A stretch of 64,000 nt of DNA. Origin: Cyanophora paradoxa (Eukaryota; Glaucocystophyceae; Cyanophorales; Cyanophoraceae). Below the pieces are notes generated by a model that was given only the letters and a program-made list of their open reading frames with translations, did no database searches and was not told the origin of the DNA. Positions 12,215-25,700 of the stretch are shown in pieces. Numbering within the stretch: the first letter of the stretch is position 1; every line of letters starts with the position of its first letter. The position numbers were made by a program, and so were the translations under genes. The stretch is from assembly GCA_004431415.1 (NCBI GenBank), contig QPMI01000023.1:160376-224375 (forward strand), in the 5' to 3' direction.

Positions 12215-15200
12215 TTACTGGCGGAGGGCGATCGCAGCGACGACGGCCGCGAAAGCGACCGCCGCGGACGCGAAGGCGCCCCAGCGGGCCGACGGCGCCC
12301 CCACGGCCCCGCTGGACGGCCGTGGCGGCGCCGTCGAGTTCGATGGCGCCTCTCCCGCCATCAAAGCGTACTGCGCCCGGAAGCCGCCACCAAAAGGAAG
12401 TTAAATTCCGCGGCAATGCGATGCTGGGCCGGGCCGGGGCCGGGCGCGGGTACGCACCGCGCTCAGGTGGTTGCAGGTGGCCGTGTACACTGAGGCGCCG
12501 GCGGAGGCGGCCGCGGGCGCCGCGCGGCCGCACGCCTTCCACGCCCCCGCCGCCTCGTCGAAGAAGCCGAGGGACACGTTCTGGGCCTTCGCCGCGTCGA
12601 GCGCCCCCGAGAGGGGCAGCTCGAAGGCGATCCCCGAGGGGAAGCTGGTCAGCGCCGCCGCGTTGCCGGCCGCGTCCAGCGCCGTCGCGAATATCTCGTA
12701 CACGAGCGAGGCGAGGGAGTACCCGCCCGGCGAGCCGTAGGCGGACGCCGCGCGGGCGTTCACCGACACCTGCCGGAGGCAACGGTCCGGGTCAAAGAAA
12801 CAGGAATGAGTTCGAGCGAAACGGGGTCCAATCACCTGGAAGTCCGAGGCGGCGGCGTCTGTCGGGAATCGGATCTGCGGGGGATTGATGAGCACTGAAT
12901 TCGAAATGGGACCCGATCGCGAAGCATCTCGATCGCGCACTCTGGCTGACTGGAAGGAGACGGTCAGCGACTGAGCGTCCCTCCCCGGGCAGACCTGAAC
13001 GGCGCGGCGAGGGCCGTGCTCTCACATTGCTCGAAATGTGCGACGTAATTCACACGCCGACCTTGAAGCGCAGCGGCTCGAAGCTTAAGCCCGCCGCGGC
13101 GGTCGACGTCGACGTCTGGTTGCCGCAGGCGGCCGAGGTGTCCGCGAGGGTGATCTGGGCCGACGCCCTGTTGAGCGCCTGCTGCGCCTGCGTCCGCGCG
13201 GCCGCCGCCGCCTTCGAGGTCGGGGGCAGCGACGCCAGGATCCCGGCGAGGCCCGACTGCAGCCCCTGCGCAAAAAGTATGAACAGCTGCGTGGGGTCTA
13301 AGATATAAAGCCAAAATGGGGTAGAAAAGTATTCACGGCTGCGTCAATGCCAGCGGTCGTGGCCAGTTTCTGCAGAAAGCGAATTTTAATGAATGAACAA
13401 CTAGGAAAAAGAAAATAAAGCAAGGTTGAAGTCACTGCAAGCAGCAGATTCTGCGCACTGGATTCGCGTCGACGGCTTTCATGAGGAGAGTTGCGCTCTT
13501 GATCGCGTCTTCCTCCTTCAAAACAACACGCGCGTAAGCAGGACACATAAAGAAAAACTTAATGTGTAGCAGGCGCGCGCAACGCAAATTAAAGCTCAAG
13601 TACGAAGTCTTGAGCTTTAAAAGCTTTGAGCTTTAAAAAGCTTTGAGCTTTGATTTGCCATAGCTAGCAATTAAAGGCCATGGGCCGACCTTGAGGGCCG
13701 AAGTCTTCGCGGCCAGCGGGCTCATGGCCGAGAAGAAGTTCACAAGGGCGCCGGCGTTCTGCTGGTTTGTTAGCGGCGCAGTCGGCCGGCCAGCCAAAGC
13801 CGACCGCTCACCGCTGTGTTGGCCAGGTCGACGCCTTCCAACAATTTGCTGACGGCCTGCGGAAGAATGAGAGATCGATCAGGATCCCCAATTACAATAA
13901 GAGCGTAATCAATGGGACAGAGGTCCGCACGGCGATCAGGTTCGACAAGGCCGTAGCGAGCTCGGCGGCGCCGGCGGCGTTGGCGTTGGTCTGTAGGAGC
14001 GCCCGCTGCTGGACGCGGCGGAGGGCCGTGTTGTTCAGCTTCGCGAAGAAGGCCTTGAGCGTGCCCAGGAGCGAGAGGAGCCGCGACATCCTGGCGTCGA
14101 AGGGGCCCGTGCCCTTCGCCATCACACTCCGACGTCAGCTTAGAACTCGCGAAATTTAAATCTGAAACGAACGCACGTTCAAGACGGCCTGGGTTTGCTG
14201 GATCAAGACGCTCACGAGGGCCTGGCGACGGCTCAAGATCGTCAGACTTGGCTCGCGATCGTCGGAAGGAAGGCGAGTTCAGAGACAGAGGAGCTAGTGC
14301 ACCTTGAAGGCTTCCAGCGGGTCCGAGCCGGGCGAGGCCACCAGGGGCAGGACCTCGACCGCGGACGCGATCGCGAAGCGGGCCGAGAGCCTCGGCCGCG
14401 CGCTGTCCTCGACCAGCACCGTCAGCTTCGCCGTCTTCGCCGTGTCCGAGGTCTGAAGGAAAAGTACCAGGACTCGATTAGCAGCAATCGAAGTTTTGAA
14501 ATTTCGTGGCAGCCTTTCGCTGACCGAAGTGAAGTAGAAGGTCATCGAGGCGGCGAGGGACGAGCGGACGAGGGCGTCTGTGGAGAGGTCCGAGTAGACG
14601 GAGTAGGCGAGCGGCGGGGAGGCCGAGAGCCAGCCCGTGCAGTTCACGGTCACGGGGTCCACGCCGGCCTTGGCCGACAGGGGGCCGACGACGCAGCTCC
14701 CTCCGGAGGGGGCGGCACCTGAGCGCGTTCTAGTCAATTGGGATTTAGAGTTGGGAGCGGACTGCGAAGCTATCCAGAATTCGGCGCGGGCGGTGGTCAT
14801 GGAAAGCGGAAGCTTAATTAATAATTCGATGCTTGGGTACCGAGGACGGGCTGCGGCGCCGGCGTAGGTGCAGGCGCCAGCGGAAGCGCCGACGGGCTTG
14901 GCGAAGGGCTGGGCGACGGGCTCGGGCTGGGGGTCGGGCTCGGGCTGGGCGTTGCGCTCGGAGTAGGCGACGGGCTCGGAGTGGGCACGCAGTTCACTGC
15001 GGGGTGTCCTTGCTCGATTAGCGATAGACAGATGAAACAAGTCTCCGAAAACGCGGACCAGTCCCCGTGGCATTAAAACCACCATTTATCGTTGGATCCT
15101 GGTAGTCAGCCTGGAAGACGACGAAGAGCTTCGCGGAGGGTCCCGATGCGGCGAATGCGGGGAGACTGGCGACGTTGACGGCGCCTGAACCGATGCCTTT

Positions 15201-16773
15201 GGTCGTTGTCGTTAGATTGTTGAACACCGTCCCGACGAACGAGTACACCTGATCATGAGTTAAATAATGATCAATACATATTGAAACAAGCTAAGATTAA
15301 GCGGAAACAATGATCAATTGAGCACTCACGAACGCTGTGTCAGCCGGATCCGGTTTGGCCGACCCTTCGACGGACTCGAAGTCAACGTTCTTAAAGGACA
15401 GAGTCACGTTGCTGCTGTTCGCGCAGCTCGTGGGCACTTCAAAGACCCTGCCGGACGGTCGCAGTCAATTTTCTAAATTGAAAGACGGTTAGTGCAGTGG
15501 CCAGCCCGCACCAGACGCCGAAGTTGCCCAGACTATAAGGTCCGTAGCTGATGGATGCCGTCGTGTTGTACTTGACAGCAGTGTAGCCTGTGACTGCGTC
15601 GCAGTTCGCGCAGTCCGTGTAGGGTCCCGGGGATTCATGCTTGACAAAGACTTCGAGCGCCGGTGCCGCCGTCGGGGTCGCTGGGGGAGCCGCAAGTAGC
15701 CCGTCAGAGCTAGCGGTGCATGTACATGTACATGTACAGCATAGATACAGGCGCTTACTTCCAGCTTTAGGAATGCTCCAATACCGCGCCGCGAAGCTCC
15801 AGGACTCGTAGACGTGCCAGAAGAAAACCAGCACATTTGAGGAGCGCGAGGTCACCACGGAGCCGTCGGTTCTGAGGCTGCTGCCGATGGCCAGCAGAGC
15901 CGGCGGGGAAACGCCGACGTCCACGATCTGTGTGCTCATGATCATGATCACAAGCTATACAATTAGTTTCTGCAAGCTTGAGCTCAGGGCTCATGGAGGC
16001 TAGGGATTCGGGCGGCGGCGGAGGGGGCAGGGGAGGGGGGGGGGGGGGGGGGGGGGCGAGTCCAGGAGTCCGCTTGTGGGGGGAAGGAAGGAGAGGAGCG
16101 GGAGAGGGGGGAGGGGGGCTGCGGGGATTGAGAGGTGTGGGAGAAGTGTGTGGACGGGGGGCCGGGGGTAGAAGGGTCATGGGGGGGGGAGGAGGAGGGA
16201 GGGAGCTCGAGGGAGGGGTGGGGGGGGAGGGGGTGGGGGAGAAGCTTTCTGCCCAGTAGCCCTGGCCCTGCAGCTGGCATGAATGCACGAGCGGACCTTT
16301 ACGCCGGTTCCGTTGTAGTGATATGTATTATATGTGTATCCAGTCCTCTGATGAGGCAACTCCTGAGTAACGAACTCTATGCGGACGACCTCGCCGGCCG
16401 CTGCCGTGATGGCCCTGCGCAAACGTAAACGTGAGATTGGAAACTCATTATTGTGCTCATGCGCTCGCGACTCATTATCATGATGCGTAGGCTCTCTGTG
16501 CTCGTGACTCATTGTCACTGAGACGGCGCACCACGCATACGAGTCCTCGATGCGGTTGCCGTAGTTGCTAGTGTAACTGACGTTCAGCCAGGCCGGCGTG
16601 GAGGAGGCGACCAGCGCTCCCGGCTGCGTGCTCTGGGCCGAGAGCTGGCCGCTGACCACGGCCAACGGGGCCAGAATGCAGCTGCAGGCTAGGGCGCAGG
16701 CGATGATGCTGTAGCTGGCCCCAGCCGCGGCCGGCGGCCGCGGCCGCGGCGCCGGCGGCATGACAGCAGTCAT
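12215..16773 (-). CDS. REJ-like cell-surface protein with GPS-like motif and C-terminal membrane helix (spliced)
   Basis: Unnamed surface protein read from 16773 downward. The N terminus carries a hydrophobic segment (SYSIIACALACSCILAPLAV) consistent with a signal peptide. Exons then encode Ser/Thr/Asn-rich beta-type sequence, a PSPSP-type linker (around 14880-14990), and segments like REJ modules of polycystin-1/sea-urchin REJ proteins (CTGWLSASPPLAYSVYSD; DTAKTAKLTVLVEDSARPR). Near 12450-12560 GFFDEAAGAWKACG and ATCNHLSAV match the GAIN/GPS autoproteolysis-site context. The last exon ends in a short hydrophobic stretch (WGAFASAAVAFAAVVAAIAL) and TAA at 12215, so a one-pass protein with almost no cytoplasmic tail is expected. 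No polycystin channel part is present. A very C-rich stretch (about 15990-16250) is probably an intron. Family call is by motif; exon borders are approximate. Confidence 0.6.
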
Positions 16774-17458
16774 GATCTACTGCTGCTGATGTCGATGATC
16801 TGGTATGATGGTCTAACAATCTGCGCCGCCGCGCGCGGCTCCGATTCAAACCTCGGCGCCGGCTCGTCCGATGCTCCTGGGCCTCCTGGCTCTAGCACTT
16901 GCCGGCGGCAGCACTCTGCAGAAGCAGACTGCGCAGCCGCTGACGACTCGGCACACGTACGGCGCGGCGGATGGGCCGGCCGCGCGCGGGGCTACGACGT
17001 CCGACGTCCGACGGGGCTCCGCGTGTGGCGCACCGGCTCAGCTATCGTCTTGGCTCGCGGCGTCCGCCAGGGAGCTGCTGCCGCCGCCTGCCGGAGACCG
17101 TCGGACGTAACTGCCGCAGTGCCAAGTTGGCCAGCGCGGGGGTACAGCGTTCAGAATGTGTCGGAGCCTGGCTTCAAGGCTGGTACGTGCTTACGCATGC
17201 GCACAGTGGCGCCGCGCACGCAGTCTAGCTCTAGCGACCGTACGCGTCTTCAAGGCTTCGTCTTCTAGATGCGCGCGCGCGCGCGCAGAACGTATTAACT
17301 TAAAGCTTCGGCAGAAGCAAACATGCTTTTGCAAAAATGCATTTGGCCGTGGAGGGCGCAACCCGCCGCTGCAGGACCGGAGTAGCGCGGCGACCGGCGC
17401 CGGCGCCGGCGCCCGCTGCAGGCCTAGGCGGCCCGGCGCGCGGCGGCCCGGCCTACCT
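16774..17458. other. Intergenic region upstream of the REJ-like gene
   Basis: Lies between the start of the REJ-like gene and the stop of the next minus-strand gene. Open frames exist but lack recognisable domains or conserved residues. A (GC)n run sits near 17271-17288. I see no gene here. Confidence 0.5.
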
Positions 17459-19263
17459 TCAGCGCAGCTGCTGCAGCGCGGCGCGGGCGGCGGCGAGGCG
17501 CTCGAAGGGCGGGTCCACTGTGGCGCTCGCCGGCAGCCGCTCCCGCGGGACATCCAGCGCCCTGCGCACAGGCCGCTCGCCTCGCCTGCCTCAGCTCAGC
17601 TGGAGCGCACGTGCGGGCGCGCCTGACGAGCGGGGGTACAGGAGGGCGGCGTCCAGGAAGGCGGCGGCCTCCGGGCCGACCAGGCGGCCCCGGCCAGACG
17701 CGGACGGCGCAGCGCCCGGGAGGGCCGCCAGGGCGCCCGCCACGTCCGCGGGCGAGGCCGGGGCGGACGGGGCGGACGAGCCGGGCCGCGAGCCGCGGAT
17801 CGGGCAGCGCCTCAGCCAGAGCTCCCGCAGCGAGGCCACGCCTGCGGCAAAAGCTGAGGCTGGGGGTCGGGAGGGCATCGCGCCGGGGGTACCGACACCT
17901 GCGAGGGAGCGGAGGGCGGCCGGGCGCAGGGGGCACCCCTCCAGAGTGATCCTTTCGGAAGGGGGGTACGCATTAGACGAGGGGAAAGAGGTGCGAGAGG
18001 TAGGGGGGGGCGGGGCGCACTCGGCGAGGCCGGCGAGGGCCGGGGCGTCGGTACCCCCCTCCATCTCGAGGGGCAGGGGCTCGCAGGAGACGAGGGTGAG
18101 GGAGGGGGCGAGGGCCCAGTGTACCCCCGCGAAGGCGGCGGGGGCGAGGAGGGAGAAGGCGGCCTCGGAGGGGTACGAGGTGAGGAGGGCGCGGCAGCGG
18201 AGGCCGGCGGCGGCGGCGGCCCGCACTGAGGCCTCAAAGGGAAGCTCGAGGGTGTGGGCGAGCCGCAGCCGGGGAGCCCGCCCCAGCGCCCCCTCCAGCG
18301 CGCCCGCCTGCAGCACGGCCCCCAGGCGCTCAAGTGATTTCAGCGCCGGCAGCTGCAGGCGGGCCGGAAAGCGCGTCAGATGGGGAGGGGGGGAGGAACG
18401 GCCGGGGGTACGGCCGCGGACCAGCTTGGGATCGTCGACGCGGGCGAAGACGGGCGGGGACAGCGGCCGACGGTAGCGGACGCTCAGCTCGCGCAGTCCG
18501 TCCGCGAACGGCGCCTGGCGCCGAGGTCAGAAAAAAGGGGGGGAGAGAACCCGAGGGGGGTACCGCGCCTTGTTGAGGCGGAGGGCGGAGGCGACGTGCT
18601 CGAGGCCGGAGCGGGCGAAGGGCGGCTCGCGCGGGAGGAGCACGTCCAGAGCCTCCAGCGACTCCGGCGCGGCCGCGAGCGCCCGCCACAGGTGCAGGCC
18701 GTCCAGGTCCAGGGGGGTACCCCCGGCGACGCAGCGGAGGGCGAGGGAGCGGGCGCCGGCCCACGCCGGCCGCGCGAGGATCTCGGCGGCGTCGCGAGCG
18801 GACACGGCGTCCCGCGCCGCGTGCTCGAGCTCCGCCGCCTCGGCGCGCAGCTCCGCCTCGTACGAGGGCAGGTGGCTCCGCCCCAGCTCGCCCCGGAGGG
18901 CGGCCAGCCGGCGGCGCAGCTCGCCGCGGAAGGCCGCGCCCTCGAGCACGTCGCCAGCAACGCTGCGCGTCCCGCGCCGCTCAGCGCTCGAATCGCGGGG
19001 TCGTTTTCGATGAAGCGCACGTCAGGACGAGGCGGGCCGGCGGGGGTGCTTCGCGGGCGACGGAGCGCCATCGCCTGCAGACGGCGGCGGCCCTCAGGCG
19101 GTCCAGCGGGCCGTCGAGGAGCGCCAGCATTGCCGCGAGGACGTCCCTCGGCACGGCCCGCGTCGCCGCGTCCGCCTCGCCGTCCCCGTCGTCGGGCCCG
19201 CCGTCCGCGTCTGTGAGGGCTTCCGTCAGAAAGAGCTTTCTGCCGGCGGGAAACGAACACGTA
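17459..19263 (-). CDS. F-box protein with leucine-rich segments (spliced, start unresolved)
   Basis: Read on the minus strand, 19060-19170 gives VPRDVLAAMLALLD followed by DRLRAAAVCRRWRSVARE, a good F-box (LP-type start, CRRWR near the end), suggesting an SCF ubiquitin-ligase substrate adaptor. Further exons encode Ala/Arg/Leu-rich helical sequence and leucine-rich pieces such as SLRELWLRRCPI, ESLEALDVLLP and LEHVASALRLN, compatible with substrate-binding LRRs. The last exon, after a 25-nt intron-like gap at 17588-17612, reads PPFERLAAARAALQQLR and stops at TGA (17461-17459). Introns carry the GTACCCCC-type donor seen elsewhere in the window. The frame upstream of the F-box has no in-frame ATG before 19263, so a first exon is probably missing from this model. 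Confidence 0.55.
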
Positions 19264-19596
19264 CATGCGCACCCGAGGGTCGGTCGGGAAGGCCGGGCCT
19301 CATGATCACCGGCAGCTCCAATCGGCCGCTAACTGACGCGTAATGTGCAGAGCTGTGCAGAGCAGTAAAGCTGAGAAAGCTGAAGCTGAGCAAAGCTGAG
19401 AAAGCTCCGACGCGGGGGTACGTGCAACAGGCAGGGCCAACTCCGGCCCAGCCCCGGCCACTCCGAGCGTCTTAAGCGAGTGAACTCGCTTAGCTAAACA
19501 GATTCGAGCAGCTTCCGGAACCGCCTTAGCTCGGCGAGGCGTCCGGGGCTTCCTCGACTTGCAGCCGAGTGACGGCCCAACGCAGCGCGTGCGAGG
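19264..19596. promoter_or_regulatory. Divergent intergenic region
   Basis: Separates the F-box gene (-) from the SPX-EXS gene (+) and should hold both promoters. It contains a short tandem AAAGCTGAG-type repeat near 19366-19408. No TATA box stands out. Part of it may be 5' exon of the F-box gene. Confidence 0.4.
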
Positions 19597-22500
19597 ATGA
19601 AGTTCGGAAAGCGCCTCCGCGAGAATGCTGTTCCCGGTTCGTTCCTCGCGCTAGAAGTTTGGCGGCCGCGCCGCCGCGGCGCCGACCTGGAACGGAGCAT
19701 GCGAGTCGGCCCGGCAAGCGTCGTCTGCGCCTGCAAAAGAAAGAGCGATCGACATAGCATCCGAAGCCTGCCCTCCAAAACCGCTGCTCGGACTCGCTCC
19801 CGCGCGGCCGCTGATCCCCGGCCGCAATCGCTGCAGAGTGGAACTCCGCTTACATCGACTACAAGAGCCTGTGCGTCGCCCTGCTCCCGCCTGACGGGGC
19901 TCCGGCCGCCCAGTGACGTCGCCGCCCCCTCGCAGGAAGCGGCTGATCAAGGCCCGCCGCGCCCCGCCGCTGCCTCTGACGCCGCTCTATCACAAGCTCA
20001 CGCGCGGCGCGGCAGGCCATCAAAGCCGAGCGGCAGGCGGCGGTCGATCGGTGCGCGGATCAAATTCGGATGCGAGGGGCGGGTCGCGCTCCTCCGGGCT
20101 CGAACCCGCGCGCCGCAGGACGCGGGAGGCCCTCCCGATCGAGTACCGCCCCGCTGCGCCCGAGCCGCCGCCGGCCGCGGCCGAGCAGCTCCTCGCGCGC
20201 GTGCTCCAGCCCCTCACCGGCTCCTCCCGCGGCGTACCCCCCTCCGTCGCGCCCGGGCCCGGCACCTCCCCGCGCCCGCCCACGGTGCCCCCTGCCGCCC
20301 CCTCCCGCCCCCTCCCGAGCCTTGACGCGCGCCCACCGCCCCGCGCGCGCCGCAGGCCGACGGCATCGGGGCGGACATGGTACCCGACCCGGCGAAGCAG
20401 CGTGCGCGTACCCCGAAACGGCTTGTACCCCACTCCCCGAAACTCGGTACCCCGCAGTCGCCCGGCGCCGCAACCGCTTCTGCTCCGCCGTGAAGATGGT
20501 CTCCCTCTGGCGCTCCTGGGCGTGCGTACCCTCCCCCCGCCCCTCCTCCCCGCCTTCCCCCCAAACCAACGGCTCCCCCCCCCCCCACCCAAAGATCCGG
20601 GAACTCGGAGCGCCCGTCTCCCGCCGAGGCGGCCTTCCTCGAGGCCCTCGAGAGCGAAACTCGGAAGGTGCGCTCCGCACCCGAACCCCCCCCCCCCCCC
20701 CCGCGAATTTGAGTTCAAAGAGTCGTACCCCCGCAGGCGGCGAACTTCTACGTGGCAAAGAGCGAGCAGATCCAGGGGCAGTACGCCGACATCCGGAGGC
20801 AGATCGCCGCGTACCAGGTCCGCGTACCCCCCTCCGGCTTGTCCCCCTTCCCTTTCTCGAGCCCATTCTTTCCGCAGCGCGCCGGCAATTCCGCGACGGT
20901 CGAGGCGCGCCGGGCTATCCTGGAGGTGCGGCGTACCCCCCCCCCCGCTCCCCGATATCGTACCCCCTCCCCGGCCCACGACGGCCGCGTACCCCCGTTC
21001 CCAGACCTGCGTCAAGTTCGTCCGCGTCCTCGACATGCTCGAGGTGCGCGGCCCTACCCCATCTCCCGATTCCTGTACCCCCCCCCCTCACCCCACGAAC
21101 CCCAGAACCGCTTCCGCCTCCTGAACGTCATGGCCGCGACCAAGGCCGTCAAGGCATCCATCCCCCTTCTCCCGTACCCCCCGCGTGATCCTCCCCCCGA
21201 CAGAAATACGACAAGGTGACGCGCAGGCGGACGCTCGCCTCGTTCCGCGCGGCGCTCGACCAGGTGCGGCCGGCGTACCCGCCCCCCTTCGATCTAGTCG
21301 GGCCCGTAGCCAGCGTCCGCCTGGTCCATCCCCCTCCGGCGGGCCCGGCTGACGCCCCGCCGCGCCCCACACCCCGCCCCGCGCGCCTCTGGCGGCCTGG
21401 CCCGGCGCCGGCCCGGCCGACGCCGCCCCCGCCCCTCCGCAGATGCCGGGGCTCTCGTCGGACCTGCTCGAGCACCTCCGCTCCGACATCACCGCCCTCG
21501 TCGGTCCGCCCCGCCCCGGCCCGCCCCGCCCGCCCCGCCCCGGCCCGCCCCGCCCCGCCGCCTCTTCGAAGAGCGGCGCATCCCTTAATCTGGAGCGTAC
21601 CCCTGGACCGCCTACGTGGCTAAATCTGGAGGACGAACCCAAGTGGCTCTGGACCGCCCCCCCCCTCCCCCCCCCCCCCCCCCCCCCGCCCCTTGAGCGC
21701 CTCAGTGCCGCCCCTCCGCTTCTTCTCTAGTGCCTGCAGCCTTTAGCCTAGACGATGCGGCCCGGCTGAACCCGCCCGGCTGACCGTCGGACCCGACCGG
21801 CACCGGCAGCGAACGCGTTCTACGGGGCGAACGCGCGGGCGGCGCGGGAGCGGCTGCGGGTGGAGCCCCCCGCCGCCTCCTCCGAGCACGTGCGTCCAGA
21901 ACAGAGGGAGAGAGAGAGAGCGCGAGAGCCCGAGAGGAGAGCGGAGCCGCTGAATAGCCGGGCGCCCCGGCGGCCCCAGCGCACAGCACGTGTTCCTGGA
22001 GGGGCTCTGAGGGGGGAAGCCTTAGGTGGCATAGGTGGCATAGACTCTGCCCTGTCTAACGACTCTAAGAGCGGCGCCCCTCGATATATGAAGGGCTGAT
22101 CGCCCCCACCCCCGCCACCGCCCCTGCCCCTTCGCGCAGCACGTGTTCCTGGAGGGGCTCTACCTCGGCGTCTCCCTCACCCTCCTCGCCGCCATCGCCC
22201 TCGGGTGCGCCCTGCGCCCCCGGCGCCCCGTCGTCCCCCGCGGCCCCGGCGCCCCCTGTCGCCGTAGGCAGCAGCCCAGAGCGAGGGCTCCCCCTCGATT
22301 GGCAACTCGTTTGGGGCTTCGAGGGCCCTAGACGGGCTAGACTAGACACCTCCGTCCCGCTCCAGCCCAGCGAGCGAGAGCCGGCCTCGTGGAGCGTTCG
22401 AGCACTGGATCTAATCGAATCGAATCGAATCTAATCTCAACGGCAGGGTGGCGCTGGCGCGGGAGGTGGACGAGCCGCTCCTGCGCGCCGTCTTCCCCGT

Positions 22501-22697
22501 CTTCCGCGGCCTCTGGTCCGCCTTCTCCCTCCCCTTCCCCTCCTCCGCTTAGAAGAAGAAGAAGAGCGGCGCTAAGAGGCTCCGCCCCGCTCCGCCCTGC
22601 TCGCTCCTCCTCTGAGGCCTGGGGCGACGGGCGGGCAGCGTGCTGGTGGCGTACCTCTGGTGCTTCGGCGCCATCGTCTTCGTGTGCGTGGCTTCGG

Positions 22698-22728
<31 letters not shown>

Positions 22729-25700
22729 CGGGGCTCGCCCTCGCCCCCGCGCCCCCCCCCCCCTCCCCTTGGCGCGGCGCGGGCGTGGGCTTGGGCGGGG
22801 GCGGAGCCGCTCGCCCCCGCCCCTCGCGCGCCCCGGCCCACGCCCTGGTGCAGGATGGGGCGGGCGCGGATCAACTACCGCTTCATCCTCGACATCGCCC
22901 CCGACGTCGCCCTCGACCACCACGTCCTCTTCCAGGTGAGGGCGGAGGGGGAGGGAGAGGGGGGGGTAGAGGAGGGCGCCGACGGCCCTTGGCACCGCAG
23001 AACTGCGCGCTGCTGACGGCGGCGCTCTTCCTCGCCTTCTGGATGTTCTACTCCTCCATCTCCTCCGGCGCCGCCCTCTCCCTCGCCGTCCGCGCGCCCC
23101 CCGCCCTCCCGGCTCCGCCCTTCCAACGCCTCTCCAGGCGGTGGCGCGGCCGCAGTACATCCCGCTGTACGTCTACGCGGCCTTCGCCCTCCTCGCCCTG
23201 GCCCCGCGCCTCCAGCGCACCCGCCACCAGTCCGCACGCGCCCGCTTGAGGAATGCTTCCCCTGAGGACTGCTTCAGGTACTGCGGGGTGCTGCGGTGGA
23301 TCGTGGCGACCCTGTTCCGCGTCTGGACGGCCCCCTTCGTCGAGGTCCGCGGCCCCCCCTTCACCCGCTTGCTCTCGCCGCTTCGCCCAGGCCCCTCTCA
23401 TCTCGGGGCCTGACGCCGGCGTCCTTCCCCCCACCCTCCCCTCCCCGCCCCCACAGATCCGCTTCCGGGACGAGTGGCTGGGCGACCAGATGACCTCCAC
23501 GGTCATCTGCATGACCGGTCCGCCGCCCCTTCACCCTTCGTTCGCCCGCGTTCCTCCGGGTTCCCGGATTCCCGCCCCGCGCCGACCCCGCCGCGCCAGA
23601 CCTCTTCTACACGTACTGCTACTACCCCACGCAGCTCCACCGCTCCCCGAGTGCGGCCCCTTCCTTCTTCTCCGCCCGCCCGCCCCCTCCCCCTCCCCGC
23701 CCTCTCGCTCAGGTCTGCTCAGGTGAGGCGTCAAGCTTCTGCGGCTCCAAAGCCCTGTGGACGCCCGTCATCGCCAGCTACCCCTTCCTCGTCCGGTGCG
23801 CCCGCCTCTAAGCAGCTCCCGAGGATAAAAGCTCACGCTCGCGATCGATCGCCCCTTCGTTCGCAGGATGCTGCAGTGCCTGCGGCGTGCGTGGGACCTG
23901 CGTGACGTCAACCCAAAGGAATCCACCACGCAGATCTGGAACGCCGTCAAGTGCGGCCGTACCCCTCCCCACCACGAACGCGCCGCCCAGCCTCACCTGA
24001 GCCTCACCTGACCTAGGTACCTGACCTCGATCCTGTGCGTCGTGATCTACGCCATCTACGGCCACGTCCACATCCACGGCGAACTCGGTGCCCCCCTATC
24101 TGATCTGATCTAATCTAGATTTGATCTGATCTGATCTCGCCCCGCCCCGCCTGATCGGCCCCGCCCCTGATCGCCCCCGCCGGCAGCGCACAGCCTCGTG
24201 CTGGCGCTCTTTGTCGTCGTCTCGATTTGGAGGTGCTTAAAGCTTGGTCGCTCCTTTGATTTGGGCACCGAAGGCGCCCGGCCGGCGGCCTTCTTTCGAG
24301 GCTCGGGTGTAGCCGAGCCGAACCCAACCGCGTCGTTTTCGCCGCAGCACGATCATGAAGATCTACTGGGACATCCAGCTGGACTGGTGCTCGAATCCCG
24401 CCCGGTCCTCTTTGTTCTGCTTTCCCTTCCTCGCTGACGCCGGCCCCGCGCGTCGCGCCTCCCAGGGGCATGCTCCAGCTCCGCCCGGAGACCACGGCCT
24501 CGGGCAAGGTCAGGGAGGGGGGCCCGGAGGGGTACAGCGTCGCCGGCTGGCACTCGGCCCTCCGCCGTCTCGAGCTCCGCCCCGCCCGCATCTTCGACCA
24601 GGCCTGGGTGAGCGGGGCCGAACCCCTCTCCCGCCGCCCCCCCCCCCCCCCCCCCGTTCCTCCCCCCCTCAAACCCACCCCCTACCCCCCCGGCCAGGTC
24701 TACTACGCGGCGATCGCGTTCAACGTGTTCGTGCGGCTCACGTGGGTCTTCCAGACCAACCCCGCCCTCTTCGTGCGCGCGGCGCCGCGCGCGATAGATT
24801 CGAGGACGCGGCCGCCCACGGCCGCTCACGGCCGCTCACGCGCCCGCGCAGAGCGCGGACATGGAGGGCGAGGCCTTCAAGATCCTCCTCGCCGTCCTCG
24901 AGACCGGCCGCAGGCGCGCCTGCGCCCCCGCCCCCTTTCGTCTTCTCCTCCTTCTCCTCACTCTCTTCTCCGGGCAGGGCGGTGTGGAACCTCTTCCGGA
25001 TCGAGTACGAGCAGCTGCGCAACTGCGCGAGCTTTCGCGCCTTCGACGTGCAGGCCCGCCCCGCCCCGCCCCGCCCCTAAGGCCTAGGCTAGGCTAGGCC
25101 AGGCCAGGAAGGAAGGCTGAGGCTGAGGCTGGGGGCAGGTGCCCCTGCTGTTCGTGCCGGAGGAGGAGGACGAGGAGGAGGCCGCCGCCCACTCCGAGGC
25201 GCGCCGCCCTTCCCCTCGCTTCTTTCCCGTTTCTTACGGACGCGGGCGCAGAGGCTCCGCCGGACGGCCCCGGCCCGCCCCAAGCCCGACGTCGGTGCGC
25301 GCGCCGGCGCCCGCGCCGCGCCGTGCCCCCTCCTGCTACGTTCGCTCGCACTTGACGCTCGCGGCGGCCGCAGAGATGGTGCTGGGCGGCTCCGGAGACA
25401 CCTCGGCGGCGGCGGCGGACGCGGGGCCGGCCCCGGGGGGAAGCCCGAAGGCCCATCGACGCGGTGCGGCCCGCCCCCGCCCCACTCTACGCACCCCAGG
25501 CGAGCCCCGCGCCCGCCCGCCCCCGCAGCAGCCGCCAAGTCGCAGTCGTTCCGGGAGCCCGTGCGCCCGCCCCCACCCCCCCCCCCCCCCCCCCCCCGCC
25601 CTCCCTTCAAGCCGCTCCGCCCCGCTGCGCTACGCTGAGCTCTGTCGCGCTTCCGTCGCTCGCAGCCGCAGGTGCACGTCGGGGCGCCGCGGGCCGCGCA

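Noticed and set aside
15978-16259. Plus-strand Gly-rich frame
   Set aside because: Created by the long G tracts, which read as a C-rich intron of the minus-strand REJ-like gene.
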